A stretch of DNA of 64,000 nt from Phaeobacter piscinae (GTDB lineage: Bacteria > Pseudomonadota > Alphaproteobacteria > Rhodobacterales > Rhodobacteraceae), in contig NZ_CP010681.1 in NCBI RefSeq assembly GCF_002407245.1, positions 1,984,001-2,048,000 on the forward strand, in the 5' to 3' direction. The translations under genes and the position numbers were made by a program. Position 1 is the stretch's first letter, and the number at the start of each line of letters is the position of its first letter. Positions 27,040-36,412 of the stretch are shown piece after piece. The notes beneath the pieces were generated by a model. The model ran no database searches, was not told the DNA's origin, and saw nothing but the letters and a program-made list of their open reading frames with translations.

Positions 27040-27873
27040 ATGACCGGTCCAGACACCCTTGCCCCCCGCGCGCCGCTGCCCATGCAGACCGGTGCCTGCG
27101 GATCTGTCGCCGCCGCGCTGGTGGCGGGTGAGGTTGCCTTTGCAGGCTCCGGCCCTGGGGACCCTGAGCTGCTGACCCTGAAGGTGGCGCGCGCATTGTT
27201 GCAGGCGGATGTGATCCTCTTTGACCGGCTGGTCAGCGCCGAGATCATGGCGCTGGTGGGCCCGCAGGCCCAGCTGGAAGACGTCGGCAAGGAGGGCTTT
27301 GGCCCACAGGTCAGCCAGGAAGAGATCTGCGCCCGCATGGTGGCCCATGCCCGTATGGGCAAAAAAGTCCTGCGCCTGAAATCCGGCGACCCCACCGTCT
27401 ATGGCCGTCTCGACGAGGAACTCACCGCCTGCGAGGAGGCCGGTATCGCCTATCAGATCCTGCCGGGTATTACTGCGGCCTCAGCTGCCGTCGCCTCCAT
27501 CGGCCAGAGCCTGACACAGCGCGGGCGCAATGCCTCGGTGCGGTTTCTGACTGGCCACGACATGAAGGGCTTTGCCGATCACGACTGGGCTGCGCTGGCC
27601 CGTCCGGGTGAGGTGGCCGCCATCTACATGGGCAAGAAATCCGCGCGTTTCGTGCAGGGCCGCCTGATCATGCACGGCGCCGATCGCGCCACACCGATGA
27701 CCATTGTTGAAAACGCCTCACGCGCCAATCAGCGGGTGATTGAAACCACGCTGGAGCGTCTGCCCACCGATCTTGCCGCCGCCGAACTGACCGGCCCGGC
27801 GCTGACATTCCTTGGCCTTGCCCCGCGCGCCAGCGCCCAGGCCCTGACAGATTTGAAACTGGAGCTTGCCTGA
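27040..27873 (+). CDS. cobA: Uroporphyrinogen-III C-methyltransferase
   Basis: 277 residues of the tetrapyrrole methylase family, making precorrin-2 for the siroheme of the sulfite reductase encoded downstream. Motifs: GSGPGDPELLTLKVARAL at the start, FDRLVS, RLKSGDPTVYGR and PGITAASA, then IYMGKK. No CysG-type dehydrogenase/ferrochelatase domain is fused. ATG 27040 is preferred because TGAGG precedes it; ATG 27028 is possible. First gene of the operon; its TGA overlaps the next start by one base. Confidence 0.92.
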   Translation: MTGPDTLAPRAPLPMQTGACGSVAAALVAGEVAFAGSGPGDPELLTLKVARALLQADVILFDRLVSAEIMALVGPQAQLEDVGKEGFGPQVSQEEICARMVAHARMGKKVLRLKSGDPTVYGRLDEELTACEEAGIAYQILPGITAASAAVASIGQSLTQRGRNASVRFLTGHDMKGFADHDWAALARPGEVAAIYMGKKSARFVQGRLIMHGADRATPMTIVENASRANQRVIETTLERLPTDLAAAELTGPALTFLGLAPRASAQALTDLKLELA

Positions 27874-28181
27874 TGCCCCGTCCCTTTACCCCGAAAATCA
27901 TCACCGCCAACGACCTGCTTGAGGGTGACGTGATCTATTTCACCGACACCAACAGCTGGAGCCGTGAGCTGCAGGAGGCTGAGCTGATCGAGGATGAGGC
28001 CGAGGCGCAGCTGCGGCTTCTGGAAGCGGAGAAAGACGCCCTGCGGGTGGTTGGCATCTACCTCACCGATGCGAAATCCGGCGACAACGGCCCCGAGCCA
28101 ACGCATTTCCGCGAAGACTTCCGCCGCACCGGCCCATCCAACTATCGCCACGGCAAACAGGAGGCCGCAGCAAATGTATAA
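27873..28181 (+). CDS. DUF2849 protein of the sulfite-reduction operon
   Basis: 102 residues, acidic and soluble (LLEGDVIYFTDTNSWSRELQ at the start), recognised as DUF2849, which is almost always placed between cobA and the sulfite reductase gene in alphaproteobacteria. No reaction is known. Both ends overlap neighbours (one base with cobA, eight with cysI), so its amount is tied to the reductase; a role in reductase assembly or electron transfer is a guess. Confidence 0.85.
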   Translation: MPRPFTPKIITANDLLEGDVIYFTDTNSWSRELQEAELIEDEAEAQLRLLEAEKDALRVVGIYLTDAKSGDNGPEPTHFREDFRRTGPSNYRHGKQEAAANV

Positions 28182-29838
28182 GTACAACGACTTCGACACC
28201 GCCTTTCTGGCCGAACGCAACGCCCAGTTCCGTGCCCAGGTCGAGCGCCGCATTGACGGCTCTCTCACCGAGGATGAGTTCAAGCCGCTGCGCCTGATGA
28301 ACGGCCTTTATCTACAGCTGCACGCCTATATGCTGCGGGTGGCGATCCCCTATGGTACGCTGAACTCTGACCAGATGCGCACCCTGGCGCTGCTGGCGGA
28401 GAAGTGGGACAAGGGCTATGGCCATTTCACCACCCGTCAGAACATCCAGTACAACTGGCCCAAGCTGCGCGACGTGCCTGATATGCTGGACGCGCTGGCC
28501 GAGGTTGGTCTGCACGCGATCCAGACCTCCGGCAACACCATCCGCAATGTGACCTCGGATCATTTTGCCGCCGCCGCCAAGGATGAGCTGACCGACCCGC
28601 GCCCCTATGCCGAGCTGATCCGCCAGTGGTCCACCGATCACCCGGAGTTCCAGTTCCTGGGCCGGAAATTCAAGATTGCCATCACCGGCAGCTCCACCGA
28701 CCGCGCCGTGACCAAGGCCCATGACATCGGCCTGCGTATGGTTGAGCGCGACGGTGTGGCCGGGTTTGAGGTCATCGTGGGCGGTGGCCTTGGCCGCACG
28801 CCGCTCATCGGCAAAGTGATCCGCGATTACCTCCCGCAGGCCGATCTGCTGCCCTATCTGGAGTCGGTTCTGGCGGTCTATAACCTGCTGGGTCGGCGCG
28901 ACAACAAATACAAGGCCCGCATCAAGATCACGGTGTTGGAAAACGGCATCGACACCATCCGTGAGATGGTTGAAGAGCGCTTTGAAGAACGCCGCAAAGC
29001 CTTTGACGGCACCGATCAGCAGCTCTTGGAGGAGATCAAGGCGCATTTCACCCCGCCCAAGCTGCGCGGTGGCAATGTGGAGACCTATCTGACCGCCTAT
29101 GACGCGGATCCGGTGTTCCGTTCCTGGGCCGATACCAATCTGGCGGCGCACCGGGATGACAACCACGCCATCGTCACCATCTCGATCAAGGCGCATGGCC
29201 AGACGCCGGGCGATGCCACCGCCGCGCAGATGCGCGGGATGGCGGACCTGGCTGAAGAGTTTGGCTATAACGAGCTGCGCATCAGCCATGAGCAGAACGT
29301 GATCCTGCCACATGTCCATAAATCGGACCTGCCTGCGCTGCATGCCAAGCTGAAAGAGCACGGGTTGGCCACCGCCAATGTCGGATTGATCTCCGATATC
29401 ATCGCCTGCCCCGGCATGGATTACTGCGCGCTGGCCACCGCCCGGTCGATCCCGGTGGCGCAGGAAATCGCCAGCCGTTTTGATGAGCTGAAGCTGGAAC
29501 ATGACGTGGGCCATCTGCAGATCAAAATCTCGGGCTGCATCAACGCCTGTGGGCACCACCACGTCGGTCACATCGGCATTCTTGGCCTCGACCGGGCTGG
29601 GGTGGAAAACTACCAGATCACCCTGGGCGGCGATGCGACTGAGACCGCCGCGATTGGCACCCGTACCGGACCCGGTTTTGCCTATGATGAAATCGTGCCT
29701 GCGGTGGAACGCCTGATCACCGCCTATCTCTCTCTGCGCGACAGCGCCGAGGAAACCTTCCTCCAGACCTATCGTCGCGTCGGCATGGATCCGTTCAAGG
29801 CCGCGCTTTACCCCGAGGCCCAGAAAAAGGTTGCTTAG
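28174..29838 (+). CDS. cysI: Assimilatory nitrite/sulfite reductase hemoprotein
   Basis: 554 residues with the two-fold repeat of siroheme reductases: ferredoxin-like half-domains and siroheme domains at about 60-330 and 345-540. The [4Fe-4S]-siroheme ligands are CPGMDYC and SGCINACGHHHVGHIG near the C-terminus. In this operon with cysH it should reduce sulfite to sulfide, taking electrons from ferredoxin through the reductase gene at the operon end. ATG 28174 is preceded by AGGAGG. A long open frame upstream of the ATG is a shadow of DUF2849. Confidence 0.93.
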   Translation: MYKYNDFDTAFLAERNAQFRAQVERRIDGSLTEDEFKPLRLMNGLYLQLHAYMLRVAIPYGTLNSDQMRTLALLAEKWDKGYGHFTTRQNIQYNWPKLRDVPDMLDALAEVGLHAIQTSGNTIRNVTSDHFAAAAKDELTDPRPYAELIRQWSTDHPEFQFLGRKFKIAITGSSTDRAVTKAHDIGLRMVERDGVAGFEVIVGGGLGRTPLIGKVIRDYLPQADLLPYLESVLAVYNLLGRRDNKYKARIKITVLENGIDTIREMVEERFEERRKAFDGTDQQLLEEIKAHFTPPKLRGGNVETYLTAYDADPVFRSWADTNLAAHRDDNHAIVTISIKAHGQTPGDATAAQMRGMADLAEEFGYNELRISHEQNVILPHVHKSDLPALHAKLKEHGLATANVGLISDIIACPGMDYCALATARSIPVAQEIASRFDELKLEHDVGHLQIKISGCINACGHHHVGHIGILGLDRAGVENYQITLGGDATETAAIGTRTGPGFAYDEIVPAVERLITAYLSLRDSAEETFLQTYRRVGMDPFKAALYPEAQKKVA

Positions 29839-29842
29839 CACC

Positions 29843-30622
29843 ATGGTCAATGCAGCGGCACTACCGACTGACACACGCCAAGGCCCGAGCAGTGCCCATC
29901 TTGAGGCACTGGCAACACAGGTGGATGCGCTTAATGCGCGCTTCCGCCACCACTCTGCCACCTCCGTGATGGAGGGCGCACTCAAGGATGCGGGCCATAT
30001 CGCGCTGGTCTCCAGCTTTGGCGCGGAATCCGTTGTGCTGCTGCATATGGCGGCGGTAATTGATCCGATGACGCCAGTGGTCTTTGTCGATACAGAATTG
30101 TTGTTCACCGAAACGCTGGTCTATCAGCAGGAGGTGAGCGAGCGGCTGGGCCTGCGCAATGTGCAGGTGATCCGCGCCGCTGACATCGCCGAGAAAGACC
30201 CCTATGGCGCGCTGCGCTTCTCGGATACCGACGCCTGCTGCGCCCTGCGCAAGACCGCGCCGCTGCAAAAAGCGCTGGCGGGGTTTGATGGCTGGATCAC
30301 CGGGCGCAAGCGGTTTCAGGCCGGATCCCGCGCGGCCCTGGACTTCTTCGAGGTGGAAGAGACCGCCACTGGCCCCACCGGTCGGCTGAAGATCAACCCG
30401 CTGGCCCATTGGGCCCCGCAGGATGTGCGCGCCTATATGGATGAAAACAGATTGCCCCGTCACCCGCTGGTGGCCAAGGGCTACCCCTCAATCGGCTGCG
30501 CCCCCTGCACCTCGCCCGTCAAGGAAGGCGAAGACCCGCGGGCCGGACGCTGGCGCAACCAAGACAAGGAAGAATGCGGCATCCACGTGGTGGATGGCAA
30601 ATTCATTCGCACAGGAGCCTGA
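29843..30622 (+). CDS. cysH: APS/PAPS reductase
   Basis: 259 residues. PP-loop-like nucleotide site (SSFGAESVVLLH) and the cysteine pairs of the [4Fe-4S] type: DACCALRK and IGCAPCTSP, plus catalytic KEECGIH at the C-terminus. The cluster cysteines indicate an adenylylsulfate (APS) reductase rather than a PAPS enzyme of the enterobacterial kind. It makes sulfite for the preceding reductase. The start is at ATG 29843; a TTG at 29831 inside the end of cysI is the alternative. Confidence 0.93.
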   Translation: MVNAAALPTDTRQGPSSAHLEALATQVDALNARFRHHSATSVMEGALKDAGHIALVSSFGAESVVLLHMAAVIDPMTPVVFVDTELLFTETLVYQQEVSERLGLRNVQVIRAADIAEKDPYGALRFSDTDACCALRKTAPLQKALAGFDGWITGRKRFQAGSRAALDFFEVEETATGPTGRLKINPLAHWAPQDVRAYMDENRLPRHPLVAKGYPSIGCAPCTSPVKEGEDPRAGRWRNQDKEECGIHVVDGKFIRTGA

Positions 30623-30625
30623 CAG

Positions 30626-31024
30626 ATGAGTGTGATTGTGACCGATGCGGGCTTTGGCCCCGACAGCTGGACGGCGGGCTTTGACAGCGACACCGCCATT
30701 GAGATGCAGCCGGATGCCGATCCGGCGGCCCTGTCCAACCAATTGCCGGGGCTGGAGATGATCCGTATTCATTTCCCCAGCTTTGCCGATGGCCGGGGCT
30801 TTACCCTGGCGCGGCGCCTGCGGCTGGCGGGCTACACTGGGCGCTTGCGGGCCTATGGCCATGTGCTGGCGGATCAATATGCGATGGCGCGCCGCTCCGG
30901 CTTTGATGAGGTCGAGATCAGCGAGGATCTCGCCGCCCGTCAGCCGCAGGAGCAATGGCTTGCCCGTGCCAATTGGCAGGCGCATGATTACCAGGCCCGC
31001 CTGCGTGGCACCGCCGCACGCTAA
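30626..31024 (+). CDS. DUF934 protein of the sulfite-reduction operon
   Basis: 132 residues. Conserved segment IRIHFPSFADGRGFTLARRL and later LADQYAMARRSGFDEVEI identify DUF934, the usual companion of cysH/cysI in proteobacteria. It starts three bases after cysH. A structural or regulatory function in sulfate assimilation is supposed in the family but not shown. Confidence 0.9.
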   Translation: MSVIVTDAGFGPDSWTAGFDSDTAIEMQPDADPAALSNQLPGLEMIRIHFPSFADGRGFTLARRLRLAGYTGRLRAYGHVLADQYAMARRSGFDEVEISEDLAARQPQEQWLARANWQAHDYQARLRGTAAR

Positions 31025-31162
31025 GCCAGCCCTCTCCGCTTCTCTGGAATTCCCCCCTCAGACCCGGTTCCGTTGCGCCCTGCGCGGAGCCGGTTTCTGA
31101 AAACAGGGGTTTTCCTGACCTGTATCAAAGATTAATCAGAGGTGCCGGATATTCCTCCGGTG

Positions 31163-32050
31163 ATGGATCCGATGAACGAGATGACACCCGTGACCGAAGC
31201 TGTGACCGACACTGCAACCGACCCGAAACCGGCCAAGGCCGTGCCCGCCCTGCCCGACGCCCAGACCGTGACCGAGGTCAAGCACTGGACCGACCGGCTG
31301 TTTTCCTTCCGCTGCACGCGGCCTGCCTCCCTGCGCTTCCGCTCAGGCGAGTTTGTGATGATCGGTCTGATGAACGATCCCGACCCCAAGACCGGCAAGG
31401 TGAAGCCCTTGCTGCGCGCCTATTCCATCGCCTCGCCCAGTTGGGATGAGGAAATGGAGTTTTATTCGATCAAGGTCGAGGATGGCCCGCTGACCTCGCG
31501 CCTGCAGCACATCCAGCCCGGCGACGAAATCATCCTGCGCCCGAAGCCCGTTGGCACGCTGGTGCATGACGCGCTGGTCCCCGGCAAACGCATCTGGTTC
31601 TTTGCCACCGGCACCGGCTTTGCGCCCTTCGCGAGCCTGCTGCGCGAGCCGGAAACCTATGAGAAATTCGACGAGGTGATCATCACCCACACCTGCCGCG
31701 AAGCCGGTGAGCTGACCTATGGTCGTGAGCTGATCGAGAGCCTGAAGGACGACGAACTCTTGAACGAGGTGATCGGCGAAGGCTTCTGGAAGAAGATCAA
31801 ATACTACCCGACCACCACCCGTGAAGAGAGCGCCAAGATGGGCCGCATCACCGACCTGATGCGCTCCGGCGAGGCATTTGCCGATCTTGGCGTGCCGCCG
31901 CTGAACCCGGAAAGCGACCGCGCGATGATCTGCGGCAACCTTGCGTTCAACCTGGAGCTCAAGGATCTGTTTGAGAATACTTATGGTCTGGAAGAAGGCG
32001 CAAATTCCAAGCCCGCGCATTTCGTGGTGGAAAAGGCGTTTCTGGACTGA
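31163..32050 (+). CDS. fpr: Ferredoxin-NADP reductase
   Basis: 295 residues from ATG 31163. FAD domain with LLRAYSIASPSWDEEMEFYS, NADP domain with FFATGTGFAPFASLL and the C-terminal aromatic FVVEKAFLD. The enzyme reduces ferredoxin with NADPH, giving electrons for the siroheme reductase 1.3 kb upstream. The N-terminus holds an extra low-complexity stretch of about 30 residues (Thr/Val/Ala-rich). The exact start is unclear: GTG 31142 and ATGs at 31172 and 31181 are also in frame. A terminator follows. Confidence 0.92.
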   Translation: MDPMNEMTPVTEAVTDTATDPKPAKAVPALPDAQTVTEVKHWTDRLFSFRCTRPASLRFRSGEFVMIGLMNDPDPKTGKVKPLLRAYSIASPSWDEEMEFYSIKVEDGPLTSRLQHIQPGDEIILRPKPVGTLVHDALVPGKRIWFFATGTGFAPFASLLREPETYEKFDEVIITHTCREAGELTYGRELIESLKDDELLNEVIGEGFWKKIKYYPTTTREESAKMGRITDLMRSGEAFADLGVPPLNPESDRAMICGNLAFNLELKDLFENTYGLEEGANSKPAHFVVEKAFLD

Positions 32051-32080
32051 TCCCAAGTCGTCCTATGCTCTTCAAGTGAC

Positions 32081-32115
32081 AAAAAGCCCCCGTCATATTC
32101 TGATGGGGGCTTTTT
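32081..32115 (+). terminator. Intrinsic terminator after fpr
   Basis: AAAAAGCCCCC-G-TCA pairs with TGA-T-GGGGGCTTTTT (one G-T pair), 5-base loop, T run. Ends the sulfite-reduction operon. Confidence 0.92.
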
Positions 32116-32277
32116 ATATGGGCCGACTGGATCAGGCGTCATGACCTGTGCTGGCCGCAGTACGGGACACGGCCCCCTTCGCTGCGGCCGCGTGACTGAC
32201 CGGTTTCATGCTGTTCCAATCGCCCCTCCCGCGGTCACTCTATTGCGCAGGGAGGTGCAAAGGCACATGGTAGCGCC

Positions 32278-33570
32278 ATGGCAACGGAAATTGAGTTCTC
32301 TTTCAAAACCTTGACGGGCACCGCACAACGGCACATCCGGGTGTTTCAGATCCACCAGTTTCTGGACCGGTTTGCCATGGGTCTGACAGTGGCCGTCGTC
32401 GCGCTTGCGCTGACGGACCGGGGCATGGATCTGTTGCAGATTTCGCTGCTCTTCGGGGTCTACTCGCTGACGACGATGGCGATGGAATTGCCGTTTGGCG
32501 GTCTGGCCGACACCATTGGTCGCAAACCGGTCTTTCTGGCAGCGGTCATCGCCAGTCTGATTTCGCTCGTGCTGTTTCTGTCATCGAGTGATTTCACTGT
32601 CCTGGCTCTCTCCTTCGCCTGCATCGGGTTCGGGCGTGCCCTGCGGTCAGGCACGCTTGATGCCTGGTTTGTTGAGACATTCAGGACCGCGGCGCCAAAT
32701 GTGGATGTTCAGCCCGCTCTTGCAAAGGCGCAGTGGGCCAATGCCATGGGCCTCGCCTTTGGTGCAATTTTGGGAGGTTTGCTCCCGGACGTATTTGGCA
32801 TGACCGCGCTGAGCTATGGGATCAGCATCTATGATGTGTCCTATGTGGCAAGCTTTGCCGTGATGATCGCAGTGTTGACCTACACGATGTTTGCCATCAC
32901 CGAAGAGCCACGCCCGTTGAATGCCAGCGCGTTGAGACAAGGGTTCACCAGCGTCCCGTCCGTGATCGCACAGGCGGGCGCGCTTGCCTTGAGGCATCCG
33001 ACGCTTTCCATGCTTCTGGCAGCACTGGCCCTGGTCCTGATGGCGACCAATCCGGTTGAGGTGATCTGGCCGACCTACGCAAAGCCCATGTTGGACGAGC
33101 GCTACGCCAACACCGCCATTGGCACCCTGACGGCGGGTTACTTTTTTGCAATCGCGTTTGGTGCGGCGCTGTCACCCTATATCAGCCGTGTCTTCAGGCG
33201 TCGTCATGCGGTCACGCTTGCGGCGCTTTTTTCCTGTCTTGCCGGTGTTCAGCTGGCCTTGGCGATGCAGGGCGATATCGTGGGATTTGTCGGCGTCTTC
33301 CTTCTGTTCTCCATCCTTCTTGGAGCAAGCGAAACGCCTGCAAGTAGCATCCTGCATCGCTGCGTGGACGATCGGCAGAGATCAACAATGCTGTCCTTGC
33401 GATCTCTCATACAGCAACTGGGGGCGGCATTGGGACTGGTGCTGGCCGGAGCCGTGGCCGATGTCTATTCCACGCCTGTTGCATGGGGTGTCAGCGCCGT
33501 GTTCCTGCTGATAGCGACGGTGCTGAGTTTGCTGCTGGCCAAGCGACTGACGGCGGCGGCGGAGAGCTGA
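32278..33570 (+). CDS. MFS transporter
   Basis: 430 residues, about 12 membrane helices. Motif A between helices 2 and 3 reads GGLADTIGRKPVF, a good MFS signature. The C-terminal half has a similar loop SPYISRVFRRRHAV. No substrate family is recognisable; the gene stands between the fpr terminator and the zinT control region. The ATG has only a weak ribosome site (GGTAGC); no better start was seen. Confidence 0.88.
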   Translation: MATEIEFSFKTLTGTAQRHIRVFQIHQFLDRFAMGLTVAVVALALTDRGMDLLQISLLFGVYSLTTMAMELPFGGLADTIGRKPVFLAAVIASLISLVLFLSSSDFTVLALSFACIGFGRALRSGTLDAWFVETFRTAAPNVDVQPALAKAQWANAMGLAFGAILGGLLPDVFGMTALSYGISIYDVSYVASFAVMIAVLTYTMFAITEEPRPLNASALRQGFTSVPSVIAQAGALALRHPTLSMLLAALALVLMATNPVEVIWPTYAKPMLDERYANTAIGTLTAGYFFAIAFGAALSPYISRVFRRRHAVTLAALFSCLAGVQLALAMQGDIVGFVGVFLLFSILLGASETPASSILHRCVDDRQRSTMLSLRSLIQQLGAALGLVLAGAVADVYSTPVAWGVSAVFLLIATVLSLLLAKRLTAAAES

Positions 33571-33807
33571 CGCCTGTGCAGCGGGCAGCGCCAAACATTT
33601 GACAGCCTTAACGGCCCGCGCCGGTAACTCTCCCCCGCTGACGAGCGAAACATGCGGGTTCCCATTTTTCCCTTTCCGGTCCTCGGCGCGAGGTTTGTGC
33701 TGCGCGGCAGAAACGACGCTGCGGTAGGCGATAGAGTGCCGATCATGCCATGCCGCGCTCTGACACCTCCGTGGGCCTTGCCAACCATCGACGTTCAGCT
33801 TAAACGA

Positions 33808-33830
33808 CAATTGTTATGTTGTAACATTAC
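33808..33830. promoter_or_regulatory. Zur-type operator of zinT
   Basis: A 23-base imperfect palindrome centred on GTTATGTTGTAAC, matching by eye about 17 of the positions of the classical Zur box and related to the stronger site at 13515-13537. It lies 33 bases before zinT, overlapping the expected promoter. Confidence 0.7.
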
Positions 33831-33862
33831 ACTCACACATTCAAAAACCGCTGGAGACGAAA

Positions 33863-34516
33863 ATGCTACGTACAATCTTCAAACGACCTGACCTCCTTGC
33901 CGTGGCCGCGCTGGTTGCCCTGTCCACGCAGGCCCCGGCCCAAACCGCGACCAGCTCCACCTCGACCCACAATCACAGCCATCAGGCCAAAGAGCCTGTC
34001 CTGATCAACGAAGCAGAGATTCAGCCCCGTGACCTCTCTGACTGGGAGGCCGACTGGCAATCGGTCTATCCGTTTCTGCAAGACGGCACTCTGGATCCGG
34101 TGATGGCGCACAAAGCAGAGAGCGGGAAGAAGACCGCCGAAGACTATCGCGCGTATTATGAGGCTGGCTACAAAACGGATGTGGAGCGCATTTTGATTGA
34201 CGGCTCCAGCGTCACATTCTTCCGCGATGGCAAGCCTGTGCAGGGCCAGTACACCAACGACGGATATGAAATCCTGACCTACGCATCAGGCAATCAGGGG
34301 GTCCGCTTCATCTTTGAAAAGTCAGGCGGAGACGCCGCAGCACCTCAGTTCATTCAGTTCAGCGACCATGAAATCGTGCCAACCAAAGTCGATCATTATC
34401 ACCTTTATTGGGGCGATGATCGCGCGGAACTGCTGACTGAGGTTACCAACTGGCCGACCTATTTCCATGCTGACTTGAGCGGTGCGGAGATTGCCGACGG
34501 AATGATGGCCCACTAA
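33863..34516 (+). CDS. zinT: ZinT-type periplasmic zinc-binding lipocalin
   Basis: 217 residues with a signal peptide (LAVAALVALSTQAPAQT) and, after it, a His-rich linker STHNHSHQAKEP. The ZinT domain is clear: LSDWEADWQSVYPFLQDG, YRAYYEAGYKTDVERI, IQFSDHEIVPTKVDHYHLYW and NWPTYFH; the histidines of SDHE and DHYHLYW are the metal ligands. ZinT captures zinc in the periplasm for ZnuABC when zinc is scarce. A Zur-type palindrome at 33808-33830 fits this. The znu genes are not in the window. Confidence 0.92.
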   Translation: MLRTIFKRPDLLAVAALVALSTQAPAQTATSSTSTHNHSHQAKEPVLINEAEIQPRDLSDWEADWQSVYPFLQDGTLDPVMAHKAESGKKTAEDYRAYYEAGYKTDVERILIDGSSVTFFRDGKPVQGQYTNDGYEILTYASGNQGVRFIFEKSGGDAAAPQFIQFSDHEIVPTKVDHYHLYWGDDRAELLTEVTNWPTYFHADLSGAEIADGMMAH

Positions 34517-34541
34517 GCCGCAGCGCTGTCGGCGCATAAGA

Positions 34542-34572
34542 AAGGCCCCCGTGACTCTCTGACGGGGGCCTT
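34542..34572. terminator. Hairpin between convergent zinT and the Ala/Glu-rich gene
   Basis: AAGGCCCCCGT at 34542-34552 pairs with ACGGGGGCCTT at 34562-34572 around a 9-base loop. Short T run on the plus strand and a short A run upstream. Confidence 0.75.
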
Positions 34573-34598
34573 GGTGTCTGATAGCTGTCTCACTCCGC

Positions 34599-35366
34599 TT
34601 ATTGCGGCAGCGCGTCCTTGATGCGGTTCAGCGTCGCCTCCAGCAGTGCCGGATTGTCTCGGGCCTGATCCAGCGTGGTGATCAGCAGCGCCTTCTGCGT
34701 CGCCTCGATCGAGGACTCCTCGATCATCGTGATCACCTTGTCATAGTTGAAACCTTCCGGTGTCAGCAGCGCATCCTTGGCGGCCTCGGTGCCCTCTTCG
34801 GCAGCGGCAGTGGCATCAGCCGCAGCATCTGTTGCAGCCTCAGCGGTCTCGCTCACAGCCGCCGCTGTGTCTTCGGCGGCCTCTGCAAGCTCATTAGCGG
34901 CCCCTGTTGCCGTGTCCTCAGCCGCAGCGGCAGTATCTGCAACCGCATCACCAGCCGCCTCTGCTGTTGCAGTGGCCTCCTCACTCAGCGCCGCTGCGCC
35001 CTCGTTGGCCTCATCAACTGCGGCAGCCGCGCTGTCCTGCAGCTGATTGGCGCCCTCGGTCAGCCCTTCGGCAATCTCGTTCACTGTTTCCGCTGCCGTC
35101 TCGGTCACGGCGGCAGCGGCTTCATTCACCGCCTCTGCGGCGGCATCAACGGAGCTTTCAATCGCGTCTTCGGCGGCTTCAGCAGCGGTGGCGATATCGG
35201 TCTCCACCTCGTTAGCGGTCTCCGCAGTCTCCTCAGCGGGGGTCTCGGTTTCAGGCGTCACGATAACAGTCTCTGGCGCCGACTCTCCGGTTTCCATGGA
35301 GGAGATATAGAAATATCCGCCCAATGCGACGGCTCCCACACCCAGGCCAATAACGATCGGTTTCAT
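34599..35366 (-). CDS. Membrane-anchored Ala/Glu-rich repetitive protein
   Basis: 255 residues. One N-terminal helix (IVIGLGVGAVALGGYFYI) anchors the protein; residues about 30-200 are almost only Ala, Glu, Thr, Asp and Val in an irregular short periodicity (motifs such as AAEAAEDA and TAAAAEDTA), very acidic and likely long helical, resembling LEA or apolipoprotein-like repeats. A compact C-terminal part (about 205-255, LTPEGFNYDKVITMIEES on) looks globular. I recognise no family; the C-terminal 50 residues may be the conserved functional part. Its own short transcript, converging on zinT. Confidence 0.75.
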   Translation of the reverse strand: MKPIVIGLGVGAVALGGYFYISSMETGESAPETVIVTPETETPAEETAETANEVETDIATAAEAAEDAIESSVDAAAEAVNEAAAAVTETAAETVNEIAEGLTEGANQLQDSAAAAVDEANEGAAALSEEATATAEAAGDAVADTAAAAEDTATGAANELAEAAEDTAAAVSETAEAATDAAADATAAAEEGTEAAKDALLTPEGFNYDKVITMIEESSIEATQKALLITTLDQARDNPALLEATLNRIKDALPQ

Positions 35367-35675
35367 GATAGATCTCCTTCTCTCTCCTAATGCTCCACAC
35401 GGGGCGGGGCTTGCGGCTTAGCACTTGGGCTTAGGGGCCTGAAACTACAAGGGGAATAAACTACCAGCAGCCCCATCGGCCAATCCCCGCCAGTCTGACA
35501 CCACCGGTCTGCCAAGTTCAGCGCAACGCAGAATTAACCCTTTGATGATGCTCTCAGGTGCAAACAAACCTTGAAAACCGCGATATGGACGGTCATACCC
35601 GCAATTGACTTGAATCGCAGGCCCGGGACCGTTATTTTCCGGGCACTTTTCCGAAGTGACAGAAGGATAGACGTC

Positions 35676-36224
<549 letters not shown>

Positions 36225-36248
36225 TCCCTGCCGCAACAGATGTTATGC

Positions 36249-36281
36249 AAAACCCCGCGCCCTCCGGTGCGGGGTTTTTTT
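36249..36281 (+). terminator. Intrinsic terminator after infC
   Basis: AAAACCCCGC at 36249-36258 pairs with GCGGGGTTTT at 36269-36278; T run to 36281. Confidence 0.93.
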
Positions 36282-36412
36282 CTTATCTGCGTCAACTCCG
36301 GGGGGAACTCACCGGAATTGCGATTGCTACATTCAATACTCACGTTTTCTTTACGCTCCCCCCTTAGCTCCTGAAGGGAGTTCGGTCGCTTCCGACAAAA
36401 TTCACCGCAATT

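Noticed and set aside
28312..30108. Very long minus-strand open frame opposite cysI
   Set aside because: Shadow of the GC-rich coding strand; no domain and no ribosome site, while cysI on the plus strand is certain.
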